From positions 3,477,815-3,541,814 of the forward strand of contig NC_016633.1 in assembly GCF_000236685.1 (NCBI RefSeq): DNA of 64,000 nucleotides, read 5' to 3'. This stretch comes from Sphaerochaeta pleomorpha str. Grapes (GTDB taxonomy: Bacteria; Spirochaetota; Spirochaetia; Sphaerochaetales; Sphaerochaetaceae). Under the pieces are notes generated by a model. That model saw only the letters and a program-made list of their open reading frames with translations. It made no database searches and had not been told where the DNA came from. Made by a program: the position numbers and the translations under genes. Of the stretch, positions 50,587 to 58,896 are shown piece after piece. Numbering within the stretch: position 1 is the first letter of the stretch; the number at the start of each line of letters is the position of its first letter.

Positions 50587-51720
50587 CTAGGCTGTCATAA
50601 AGTCCTTGATCATAGCAATCAGGAAATCTCTCTCAGATGATGGGGGATATAATTCATGGATTTCGTCAAAAGCTTGTCCGAATAATTCGAAAGCCCGGCC
50701 TTTTGCTTTTTCCAGTGCTCCAGAGTCCTTGATCTTTTTGATCAAAGCAATAATCGAATCAGATGCTTTTTCGTAACCTGAACTTTGTGCAAACTGGAAT
50801 ACGGAAAAGAGGTGTTCGTTTTGATCAGGATTTGCATTGGCATACAGGATTATCGGAAGACTCTTCTTATTCTCTACAATGTCATCGCCCTGACGCTTTC
50901 CAGGATTGCCTTTTTCCAGATTGATAACATCGTCCAAGATTTGGAAGCCAACTCCTATCGTCTCTGCTATATGCCCTGCTTTCCTGATAATATTCATGTC
51001 GTCTACTGCAAGTGCTGCTCCGACTTCACTTCCCATCGCAGCGAGACAACCTGTTTTCAAACGACACATCAACTCATATTCTTCCAGGGTAGGGGTTTTT
51101 GTGTTGTCATGATGCCAGGAAATATCCATGCCTTGACCCAAATGAACCCGGCGCATATATTTTGCATAAATCTGATAGATACGTAACTTCACTGTATCTT
51201 CGACTAAGGATTCATCAATGGCTTTTGTTGGAAGGAAATAGAGTAAATTCCCTGCATTGATTGAGATATCCTCCCCATACATGAGATGAACGGCAGGCTT
51301 TCCACGCCTCAAATCAGATTTGTCTTCGATATCATCAATGATCAAGGTCCCGTTGTGAGGCATTTCAATCAATGAAACAAGTTTCTCAGCGAGTTCCAGT
51401 GCAGGTTCACCACCTAGCATTTTTGCTGTCAGCATCATGAGCAAAGGTCGCCAACGTTTACCTCCCCTTGCCAGGAGGTCTTTGGCAGGTTCACAAAAAT
51501 GGTTGAAAACATTCTTGTCAGCACCTAACGTTGAACAGTCGAGCATCCAATCGATCCATTTTTGGTCGAAAGATGCAGGAAATATACGATTCAGTTCGGT
51601 CTCTATTTGGTTTAGCCAATGTTGCATGTGCGGATTATAGGGAGACGGGATGTTTAATACAACCCATAGGGGGGCAGTAATGATTGCCTCGCTTTGATCA
51701 TATCCAAAATCAAGATCCAT
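50587..51720 (-). CDS. polyprenyl synthetase family protein (prenyl diphosphate synthase)
   Basis: Elongates isoprenoid diphosphates. 377 residues, somewhat longer than usual with an extra N-terminal 80 residues. GGKRWRPLLMMLTAKML is the first allyl-substrate region; the first aspartate motif is IIDDIEDKSDLRRGKPAVH (DDIED) near residue 130; the second is LDDVINLEKG near 275, with Asn at the usual third acidic position. Start at 51720 has no Shine-Dalgarno; an internal ATG at M32 also lacks one, so the N-terminus is uncertain. Stands alone, convergent with the kinase gene and divergent from the next gene. Confidence 0.88.
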   Translation of the reverse strand: MDLDFGYDQSEAIITAPLWVVLNIPSPYNPHMQHWLNQIETELNRIFPASFDQKWIDWMLDCSTLGADKNVFNHFCEPAKDLLARGGKRWRPLLMMLTAKMLGGEPALELAEKLVSLIEMPHNGTLIIDDIEDKSDLRRGKPAVHLMYGEDISINAGNLLYFLPTKAIDESLVEDTVKLRIYQIYAKYMRRVHLGQGMDISWHHDNTKTPTLEEYELMCRLKTGCLAAMGSEVGAALAVDDMNIIRKAGHIAETIGVGFQILDDVINLEKGNPGKRQGDDIVENKKSLPIILYANANPDQNEHLFSVFQFAQSSGYEKASDSIIALIKKIKDSGALEKAKGRAFELFGQAFDEIHELYPPSSERDFLIAMIKDFMTA

Positions 51721-51848
51721 AGACTTTTGCAGTCAGTCTCAACGAAACGCCAATGGAGTATATGAAGCATGCATACAAGGCTCAGCACGCCATATTTGTT
51801 AGTATCTCCCCGTTTACATCCATACCCCAGATATGGTAGTTTTGGCAT

Positions 51849-52337
51849 ATGAAAAAAGTTCTGCTGACAGCCTTGTTTATATGTATGGGATTAACCTTGT
51901 TTGCTAGCCCCTATATCGGGGTAAGCCAAGGCCTTGGAGCCACTTCAGTGGAGCTGGGGTTTATGACCAGTTCTTTTGAAGAGAATATCTTTGTCGGAAT
52001 CCCATCTTTAATGGCCATGGATAGCTATAATTCAGATTTCTACAAGACAGTTGTAGTCGGAACCGATTTGATTTACCGGTTCAGACCAATAGGTCCCCTT
52101 GTTATAGGATTTGGCCCTACCTTCCGCGCAGCATGGGAAACTGGTAATGCGTTCTCTCTTATGGCAGGGGTGGCTTACCAACTCTCCCTTGAGACTCCCG
52201 ATGTGATGGACATCCTGTATGTCGAGGGTGCCTATATTCCCGATTTCATGCAATATGAATCAGGAACGGTCACAAACGACTTCTTGGATAAAGCAGCAAA
52301 GCAAATCTTCCGCCTTGGATGGCGACATGCTTTCTAA
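51849..52337 (+). CDS. hypothetical small outer-membrane-type protein
   Basis: 162 residues with a signal peptide (MKKVLLTALFICMGLTLFAS), then amphipathic strands with aromatic residues (VELGFMTSSFEENIFVGIP, LVIGFGPTFRAAWETG, FSLMAGVAYQLSLET) and a C-terminal phenylalanine (RLGWRHAF), a common ending of outer-membrane barrels. Resembles in style the 357-residue protein at 33285, though not visibly a homologue. Function unknown; no operon partners. Confidence 0.6.
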   Translation: MKKVLLTALFICMGLTLFASPYIGVSQGLGATSVELGFMTSSFEENIFVGIPSLMAMDSYNSDFYKTVVVGTDLIYRFRPIGPLVIGFGPTFRAAWETGNAFSLMAGVAYQLSLETPDVMDILYVEGAYIPDFMQYESGTVTNDFLDKAAKQIFRLGWRHAF

Positions 52338-52417
52338 GTACTGTACATTCCTCTAAAAAACCAATATAGTGATATAGTTACATTTTAGTGTAGATACAGA
52401 CGCAAGGAGATTCCACG

Positions 52418-52621
52418 GTGAGCATCCCATTGAACAAACTTATCGATTACAAGGGAAATGTCTATGAGATTACCTGTGTTGCCATTAAAGAAGCCATTAT
52501 TCTCAGTAATCCTGGTTGCGGTGGTAAAGAAATAGAAGAAAATAACGGCAAAATTGTTAGTGAAGTCCTCAGCAGAGCTCTCAATGGCGAGATTCACTTC
52601 ATCCCAACTGACGAGCAATAG
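52418..52621 (+). CDS. putative RNA polymerase omega-like small protein
   Basis: 67-residue cytoplasmic protein from a GTG start, AAGGAG 9 bases upstream. The order GNVYEITCVAIKEAIIL, a short variable linker, then GKIVSEVLSRALNGEIHF follows the pattern of RpoZ (NRYELVLxAAKRA ... KVVxxALEEI), and spirochaete omegas are known to be short and divergent. I am not certain. Overlaps miaA by 38 bases, so both are co-expressed. Confidence 0.5.
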   Translation: MSIPLNKLIDYKGNVYEITCVAIKEAIILSNPGCGGKEIEENNGKIVSEVLSRALNGEIHFIPTDEQ

Positions 52622-53546
52622 TTCGTATAACCCAGTAATTTTCCTTTTCGGCCCTACCGGGGTCGGAAAGACTGAGCTGCTCTTGAATTTATTCAAAGAC
52701 AGGTTCTCGGTAGTCAATGCCGATTCCATCCAAGTGTACAGACATTTGGATATAGGGTCGGCTAAGGCGTCTAAACAGATTCAGGAAAAAATCCCTCATT
52801 ACCTCATTGATATTTTCGACCCCTGGGAGCAATTCTCCGTAGGGGATTTCATTGAGCTCGCAGACAAAGCCTGTGAAGAAATTCGTGCACAGGGGAGAAT
52901 ACCCATTTTAAGTGGGGGAACTGCCTACTATTTCAAGCATTTTCTCTATGGCCTGAGCGAGGCTCCTGCCAGTGACGAACACATTCGGGCCCGTGTCGCC
53001 CAAGAGCTTGAAGAGAAAGGGGGAGTGTGGGCGTATGCAAGACTTTGTGAAATAGACCCGGTCTATGCAAACAAAATCCATCCATCTGATCTCTATCGGA
53101 TATCGCGCGCCCTGGAGGTCTTTGAAACCAGCGGACGGCCCCTCAGCTCCTACGTAATTCCTTCGACTTATCGAAACAACATGCATCCTTTAATCCTCGG
53201 CCTTCATCGTGAAAAACAGGAACTGAAAGAAAGAATCATTGCCCGCGTACAGCAAATGTTCGACGAAGGTCTAATCGAGGAAATCCGGACCATCCTGCAA
53301 ATGGGTGGGAAGAGCGAATGGCCAGGCTTGCAGGGTATCGGGTACAAAGAATTCTTCCAAGCCATGGAAAGCGGAGAAGTCTCGCTTCCCATGATAGCCG
53401 ACCAGATAGCAAAAAACAGCCGCTCCTACGCAAAGCGGCAGATGACATTCTTTAAAAGCTTTGCAGAAGTGAACTGGATGCAACCAGATGACCAAGAGGC
53501 TATTGCCGAGATGGTTGCTGCCTACCTGGCCAAAGAAACCTTTTAG
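52584..53546 (+). CDS. miaA: tRNA dimethylallyltransferase
   Basis: Adds dimethylallyl to A37 of tRNAs reading UNN codons. 320 residues: P-loop IFLFGPTGVGKTELLL near residue 20, VNADSIQVYRHLDIGSAK (MiaA signature), IPHYLIDIFDPWEQFSVGDF near 70, ILSGGTAYYFKHFLYG and the tail RSYAKRQMTFFKSF. Start at 52584 (MARFTSSQL) chosen because an earlier TTG in frame is deep inside the omega-like gene; ribosome site is weak, suggesting coupling. Intact. Confidence 0.95.
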   Translation: MARFTSSQLTSNSSYNPVIFLFGPTGVGKTELLLNLFKDRFSVVNADSIQVYRHLDIGSAKASKQIQEKIPHYLIDIFDPWEQFSVGDFIELADKACEEIRAQGRIPILSGGTAYYFKHFLYGLSEAPASDEHIRARVAQELEEKGGVWAYARLCEIDPVYANKIHPSDLYRISRALEVFETSGRPLSSYVIPSTYRNNMHPLILGLHREKQELKERIIARVQQMFDEGLIEEIRTILQMGGKSEWPGLQGIGYKEFFQAMESGEVSLPMIADQIAKNSRSYAKRQMTFFKSFAEVNWMQPDDQEAIAEMVAAYLAKETF

Positions 53547-54346
53547 TTTTATAAAGACAAAACCATCAATTTTATGCTCAAGAGTGAAATGTAATGAAGC
53601 ACTACAGATGCATCATTCCATTTGCAGACTCCGTGTGCCCCAATGGAAATGTGGATTTTCCTTTGCTTACAATTACTGCAAGCGAAAATACTGGCTCAAT
53701 GAATGGAGTAAAATAGTCTACTGCAGGAATAGAAGACAAGAAGAAGTGTACTTTACTGCATTTTTTTTTATATTGTCTGACGGTGTTTTTATCTTTTGTC
53801 CATCTCCTTTTTCTTAGCGAAGGGTGTTGATATATGAGCGTGAGTAATGAAATAAATCTATCTAATGTAAAAAATTAAAATTAACTAATAGTACTCTGTT
53901 TGTTTACAAGGTGCAGTTTTGATGCTAGCCTAGTTTTATAGGCTTTGTTGTATGCAAATAGAAATGCAACATATGTTCAGCCGGCTTTCCTAGGCATTGA
54001 ACCTGTTCGGTAAGTCCTGATTGAAGGAGATTCAGAAGGGGGGAAAACAATCAGAAACCATACATGCGACAAGGCATACTCAATATTTAATTCTTTCCCT
54101 GCATACTCATTTTTTTTGTATTGTTACATTCGTTTTTTTCAGTTTGCATATCAACGGAACGTAAGGGTATTCACGGTTTAATCTTCCATGTTTTACAAGT
54201 AGTCTGGCTTCAATCCAAAGGAGGTAAGAAATAGTTCTATCGGAAAATGAATCCAATTTTCTTAGCAGCCATACTATTTGTTGCAAAAGAATTCGGGTGG
54301 TAATTTTCCCTCCCGAAGGTGAATTTTTTTTCACATTGGAGGAACT
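53547..54346. other. 800-base region without a convincing gene
   Basis: Holds the probable miaA terminator near 53707-53769 and a small hairpin AGCCTA-GTTTTA-TAGGCT at 53927-53944. A frame overlapping the miaA end (53488-53817) and a minus-strand frame at 54107-54334 lack ribosome sites and known motifs. TTCGGG/CCCGAA with a following T-run (about 54294-54331) lies just before the next gene and may be a leader attenuator. Confidence 0.4.
53707..53769 (+). terminator. candidate miaA terminator
   Basis: AGTAAAATAG and GTACTTTACT pair (8/10) across a long loop, then GCA and a run of nine T from 53761. The long loop makes this tentative. Confidence 0.4.
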
Positions 54347-56452
54347 ATGAATCGAAGATCATCATTTTCAGGTTTTTTGTTTCTTTGCTTTGCGATGCTT
54401 ATTGCAATTACCCTTATCGTAGGTTGTGAATCCAACATACAAAACAAAGTGGGATCCCTGACAGTATCTACAGGGGCCCAAGAGAAGACAATCTCCCCAG
54501 ATTCGACTCTGATCGAGATAGCATCGTACCAGGTGAGGGGCGTTTATTCGGATGGGGTAACAACCTTTAGCCAACAATCTCCAATAAACACTATCGTAAT
54601 TAATGATTTACTTGTTGGTGACTGGACAATTACCTTTGAGGGATTGAATTCCTTCGGCACGGTGATTGCCTCTGCCACACAGATGGTTACGATCAATGCA
54701 GGGTATAATACTACCGTAACATTCGTTTTAACCTCTGTCTCCGGTGTAGGGACCTGTGAGCTTACTCTCTCCTGGCCGGTCACGGTTACCTCGGTACATA
54801 GGATAACAGTTAGACTCACAGCTGCATCGAGTATGGATGTTTTCGATGTAGAGGCGTTTGCCTTTGAGGCAACACAGGTAGGTGATATACAACAAATCAT
54901 GAAGACAATCGCAGATATTCCTGTAGGTTCCTATGCGTTGAAGGCTCAGTTCTGGGATGTTTTTGATGCACAGATTGGTCTTACCCTGATGGAAACAGTC
55001 AATATCTACGCCGATATGACTTCTACCGGCCTCTTTGCCTTGCCAGAATTCCTGTTCCCGGTCGAGAAACCGACGTTCGATCCTATGGGCGGAAGAATTA
55101 CACCCGAACAGACAATTGAGCTGACAACAGCCAGCATTGGGGCAACCATCTATTATACGATTGATGGAACAGATCCAAATACTACCAGTATTGAATACGA
55201 GGGGCCTTTTACCTTGCCGCACAATGCAACGGTAAAAGCTATTGCGTTAAAAAACTGTATGTTTGCCTCGGCCATTGCATCTGCTGTATTTGAGATTCCT
55301 GCTGCCATGCCGACAATTCTACCGGTTTCAGGAACCTATTCCATGCCCCAGGAAGTGACTCTCTTCACGGAAACGGCAGGGGCAACAATCTATTACACCA
55401 CTGACGGGAGTGCTCCAGATACTTTTAGTATCCTGTATACAGGACCTTTTATGGTTTCCCAAGACACCACTGTCAGGGCAATCGCTACGCATCCCGATTT
55501 TGGGGTATCCGAAGAAGTGTCGGCCGAGTATATAATAGTGAACAGCGTTGGTCTGGTTACAGTCGATCCTGCAAACTATACAGTCGAGATCATAGTACCC
55601 CCAGAATGGACGGGAGGGCCGGTCATAACAAATGTATGGGCCAGGATCTGGGCAGATGTTGAACCTGATCCGACTGGTGTAACCTACACTTGGTATCTGG
55701 ACGGGGAGGAGGCAAGAAACCAGGGAGGCGAGATAGCCTCAACTTCCGATTATCTTGATTTGGGCATAGGCTTAGATAGGGTTGCCATCGGTCCCGGACC
55801 CCATTCGATCACAGTCACCGTTACCGCCGGTGAGCTTTCCTTCAGTGACTACTATTGGTTCTGTGCATCAGATACTGCAACGATAGGTGCTTCCTCCTTT
55901 GCTATCGGAGATGTAGGGCCTGCCGGAGGGCTGGTATTCTACGATGATGAGGAAGATGGTATCGATGACCTGCCAGGATACCGATATCTGGAAGCAGCCC
56001 CGGAGGAAACAGAATGGGAAAACAGACAGTGGGGTGCCTATGGATATTCTGTTGATCCAAGTGCCCTGGGTACTGCTCTAGGCTATGGGATGCCGAACAC
56101 TGAGAATATTGTGAGTTATCATGATAGTCTGGGCACCTTGTATCCTTTGAAAGGAGACTATTATACAAATCCTGGAGCGTACTACTTCAAAAATGATGGG
56201 TCTGTAGCAGCAAAGCTGTGTGCCGATCTGGAATACGGAGGGTATGATGACTGGTTCCTGCCATCGAAGGGCGAACTTGATCTTATGTTTACGATTATAA
56301 GAAAATGTTGTCCCAGTGATTGGTGCGAACACTCCTATTGGAGTTCCTCCGAATTCTCGCCTACCTGTGCATGGCTACAGAGCTTTGCCTGGTCACAATG
56401 GAAAAGCCCCAAATTTGAAAACCATAGGGTAAAGGCTGTAAGGGCTTTCTGA
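54347..56452 (+). CDS. lipoprotein with two chitobiase C-terminal-type domains and a DUF1566 (Lcl-like) end
   Basis: 701-residue secreted protein. Signal peptide with lipobox LIVGC (cysteine near 27). Residues about 35-235 form beta-rich N-terminal modules (GDWTITFEGLNSFG); 240-310 and 318-398 are two CHB_HEX_C-type repeats (GATIYYTIDGTDPN and GATIYYTTDGSAPD are near copies). The C-terminal 190 residues hold GDVGPAGGLVFYD, DWFLPSKGELDLMF, YWSSSE and HRVKAVRAF, the DUF1566 pattern found in collagen-/surface-binding Lcl-type proteins. GGAGGAACT precedes the ATG. Probably a surface adhesin or polysaccharide-binding protein; no enzyme motif. Confidence 0.75.
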   Translation: MNRRSSFSGFLFLCFAMLIAITLIVGCESNIQNKVGSLTVSTGAQEKTISPDSTLIEIASYQVRGVYSDGVTTFSQQSPINTIVINDLLVGDWTITFEGLNSFGTVIASATQMVTINAGYNTTVTFVLTSVSGVGTCELTLSWPVTVTSVHRITVRLTAASSMDVFDVEAFAFEATQVGDIQQIMKTIADIPVGSYALKAQFWDVFDAQIGLTLMETVNIYADMTSTGLFALPEFLFPVEKPTFDPMGGRITPEQTIELTTASIGATIYYTIDGTDPNTTSIEYEGPFTLPHNATVKAIALKNCMFASAIASAVFEIPAAMPTILPVSGTYSMPQEVTLFTETAGATIYYTTDGSAPDTFSILYTGPFMVSQDTTVRAIATHPDFGVSEEVSAEYIIVNSVGLVTVDPANYTVEIIVPPEWTGGPVITNVWARIWADVEPDPTGVTYTWYLDGEEARNQGGEIASTSDYLDLGIGLDRVAIGPGPHSITVTVTAGELSFSDYYWFCASDTATIGASSFAIGDVGPAGGLVFYDDEEDGIDDLPGYRYLEAAPEETEWENRQWGAYGYSVDPSALGTALGYGMPNTENIVSYHDSLGTLYPLKGDYYTNPGAYYFKNDGSVAAKLCADLEYGGYDDWFLPSKGELDLMFTIIRKCCPSDWCEHSYWSSSEFSPTCAWLQSFAWSQWKSPKFENHRVKAVRAF

Positions 56453-56488
56453 TTTTTTCCTAGCTGATCGAATTGGACAATAACTAAT

Positions 56489-56527
56489 GGGGGAACCCTT
56501 TTGGTTGATGACCATAAGGATTCCCCC
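56489..56527. terminator. bidirectional hairpin between convergent genes
   Basis: GGGGGAACCCTTTTGG and CCATAAGGATTCCCCC pair at 14 of 16 positions around TTGATGA. Followed by TCTTT on the plus strand. Confidence 0.65.
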
Positions 56528-56555
56528 TCTTTGCATGTTCTTTATCTATTCGTAT

Positions 56556-58058
56556 CTACTGGGCTTGAGCAGTCTGCCCAGATAACACCTTGTTAGGAGC
56601 AGGGTAGGTCTCTACCTCGATAATCCCCAAGTCCAGTATGCTCTCATTGGTAATGCTGGTTATCTCCGTCCAACCATGTTTAGACAAACCTAGGGTAAAC
56701 TTCTGAACCTGCTGATAGTGGTACATGAAGGCATGACCTGCACCGGGTTGTATTTCTTCGCTCCCATTTTCTTCAATATAGGCATAGGGAGTATAGAGTA
56801 TGCTGGTTGCCTTATAGGTGTTATCTCCGATTTGTTCAACCTGCACATCGGTAACCCCGTAGAGGTAAGTCCCTTCCATGATTGCCGGTTTGCCGTTGGC
56901 AATCCATTCGTTTGGGTTAACCTGGGTGTTCAGCCCTTCATAGGCCTGCCGCGTCTGTCTGGAAACAAACAGGTTCGAGACTTCCAGAGAAGCTGGGTTC
57001 TTTGCCTTCTTGGAAAGTGAAGCCTCCATTTTCTGTACGTCGAGCTCGCTCTGTCCCGTGTAGTACTCGTCAATGATCTGCACATTGGACATCCCTGCAG
57101 TGTAAGGTGGCGTGAGCGAAGCCTTAATTGCGCTCCCGGAAATCCAGAAGACAACAATAACCACTGCTGCGATACTTGCAACGATCCAACCCTTCTTTCT
57201 CCAGAAAATCTTCCAGTCAGCTCGCTTCTTCTGTTTTTCCAAAAACGGTCCGCATCCAAGATCGAGTTTCAAGTCCTCGCGGCTTGTAGCTTCGTCTCGG
57301 TCCTCGAGTGTCCACTGAAGGTCCTCGGTTGCACCGATGAACCAAGATAATACATCCTTGCTCTCTTTGTTTCCGCCAATATCCCTCTGTTTTGTCAGAC
57401 TGAGGCTAAGCGTTTTGTCGATAAACTGAGAGGTAGCAGTAGGGAGATGCAAAACTGAATACAGGGAAACAGGAAGGGCCCTGAAAGCATCTTCCCTTGT
57501 TTCGGGACTCTGGAAAGGAGGAAAGCCCATGCAGGCAAAATAAAGCAGCTGGGTCATCTGGTCACAGAGTGAAAAAGGCTTGTGGTTATCGTGGTGGACC
57601 CAGCACGTGCTCTGAAAAGAGCGTACTTCTTCGTTGGCACAGGAAGAAAACAGGTCTGCCAGGTTCTGCGGGAGAATGAGGAATCCTCCGTCCTCCAGAC
57701 CCCAGATTCTCCAAATGGGGATAATCCCGCTGGAAAGATCAAGAAATTTCGTGCTTACCAGAGAAAGCGCCTTTGCAAGGTCGCGGACAATTGCCAAGGC
57801 CTTTGAACGTTTCTTTGTGGCGATATCGGTAAGGGGGAACAAATCCATTTTCTTGAAATAGATGCACCGCTTTTCTTGGGCAATTGTCAGTCCATCCCAG
57901 TACCAGCTTTCCACAACGCCACCGCGAATGATATACCCACAGCTTTTCACACCCTGCATCATGAAAGTAGGAAGCTCGATGCCCTTTTCACCAATCGAAA
58001 TGCAACTGTATTCCTTTCCTTCAATAATTGTATTGAACGTCTCGACTCCGATATCCAT
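56556..58058 (-). CDS. single-pass membrane protein of unknown function
   Basis: 500 residues. About 285 residues that should be cytoplasmic (no signal peptide; GKEYSCISIGEKGIELPTF and DGGFLILPQNLADLF are its clearer segments), a basic stretch KKRADWKIFWRKKGW, one transmembrane helix (IVASIAAVVIVVFWISG, about 288-308), and a 190-residue outer domain. The inner domain vaguely recalls a degenerate kinase fold, but I see no lysine/HRD/DFG set and do not call it. Start after AGGAG. Begins one base after the MEMO-family stop, so it is the last gene of the fec-folC-rqcH-memo run. Not recognised. Confidence 0.6.
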   Translation of the reverse strand: MDIGVETFNTIIEGKEYSCISIGEKGIELPTFMMQGVKSCGYIIRGGVVESWYWDGLTIAQEKRCIYFKKMDLFPLTDIATKKRSKALAIVRDLAKALSLVSTKFLDLSSGIIPIWRIWGLEDGGFLILPQNLADLFSSCANEEVRSFQSTCWVHHDNHKPFSLCDQMTQLLYFACMGFPPFQSPETREDAFRALPVSLYSVLHLPTATSQFIDKTLSLSLTKQRDIGGNKESKDVLSWFIGATEDLQWTLEDRDEATSREDLKLDLGCGPFLEKQKKRADWKIFWRKKGWIVASIAAVVIVVFWISGSAIKASLTPPYTAGMSNVQIIDEYYTGQSELDVQKMEASLSKKAKNPASLEVSNLFVSRQTRQAYEGLNTQVNPNEWIANGKPAIMEGTYLYGVTDVQVEQIGDNTYKATSILYTPYAYIEENGSEEIQPGAGHAFMYHYQQVQKFTLGLSKHGWTEITSITNESILDLGIIEVETYPAPNKVLSGQTAQAQ

Positions 58059-58059
58059 C

Positions 58060-58896
58060 CTAAGCTTCTCCTCTCAGTGCAGCGCAATGCCAGACTATCT
58101 TGTCTTTTTCGTCAAACGTATCGGGTACTTCGTCAAATTTCTGGTCTTTGCATTGGAAGGATATAAAATCCCAATGGGAACTTCCCCATGTTTGCCCTCT
58201 CAGGGCCTCAAGCGCAGAAATCCCACAGGAAGAAACCTTCCCGTGCCTTTGCTCTTCCAAAAGCGGGGCTCCCGCCTTGAGCAGAGAAGCAAACTGTCTT
58301 GCCTGTTCCGTAGCAATTTCTGAGGGAAGAATAGCCGTCACATTTGCCGATACAACAAACAGGACGTCTTTTGTCTCTTCAGCAATCTGGGAAAGTAGGG
58401 CAGAAAGAGTCCTGACCTGTCTTGCATCAAGATTCCCCATCAGAAAAGGAAGAACCGGGACTTGGGGGAAATAACTGTGAATCATTGGCAATGTGAGCTC
58501 AATACAGGGCTCTTCGATAAAGTAGCTGTCCTGAAGGGAAAGCGCATCGGAAAACCGCGCAGTCAATTCGTCCCGTAGTTCTGTCGGGAACAGTACCTTT
58601 CCCGTAGGAATGGAAACACCATCCCCGCTTGGTGCAAAGATGAAGCAGGGCAGGTCACCCTGCAATTGTTCCTGATGCAGAGATCCCAGTAAAACAACCA
58701 GTTGCGGATGCAAGGTCTGTGCCCCGGCAAATCCATCGTGTAGTAAATCCAAGGACCAGTCATAGGATGCATGGGGAACCAAGATCGAGGCTGGCAGTTT
58801 TGTCAGTGACTTTTTTGGCTCCCTTTTGGTACAGGCTTCTTCGAGTTCGTCTTTATCCTGTGGATAAAAAATAGCATGGTGCTCGCTTTTATGCAT
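58060..58896 (-). CDS. MEMO1-family protein (AmmeMemoRadiSam system protein B)
   Basis: 278 residues with the family fold clues: ASILVPHASYDWSLDLLHDGF at residues 38-58 (PHA/Y of the MEMO core), VVLLGSLH, and VLFVVSANVT (in place of the common SSDLSHY). Histidines expected at the metal site include PHA. The bacterial members often lie with a radical SAM gene and an AMMECR1 gene; neither is present here. Start at 58896 follows AGAGG; a second ATG two codons upstream would be too close to it. Overlaps rqcH by 8 bases. Confidence 0.75.
   Translation of the reverse strand: MHKSEHHAIFYPQDKDELEEACTKREPKKSLTKLPASILVPHASYDWSLDLLHDGFAGAQTLHPQLVVLLGSLHQEQLQGDLPCFIFAPSGDGVSIPTGKVLFPTELRDELTARFSDALSLQDSYFIEEPCIELTLPMIHSYFPQVPVLPFLMGNLDARQVRTLSALLSQIAEETKDVLFVVSANVTAILPSEIATEQARQFASLLKAGAPLLEEQRHGKVSSCGISALEALRGQTWGSSHWDFISFQCKDQKFDEVPDTFDEKDKIVWHCAALRGEA

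Noticed and set aside
53488-53817. 109-codon frame overlapping the miaA end
   Set aside because: Mostly out-of-frame miaA sequence and A+T-rich downstream DNA; no start signal.
54107-54334. 75-codon minus-strand frame before the 701-residue lipoprotein
   Set aside because: No ribosome site; overlaps the probable leader of the downstream gene.
56556-58058. Serine/threonine kinase-like receptor
   Set aside because: Topology fits (inner domain, one helix, outer domain) but no catalytic lysine, HRD or DFG motifs are visible.
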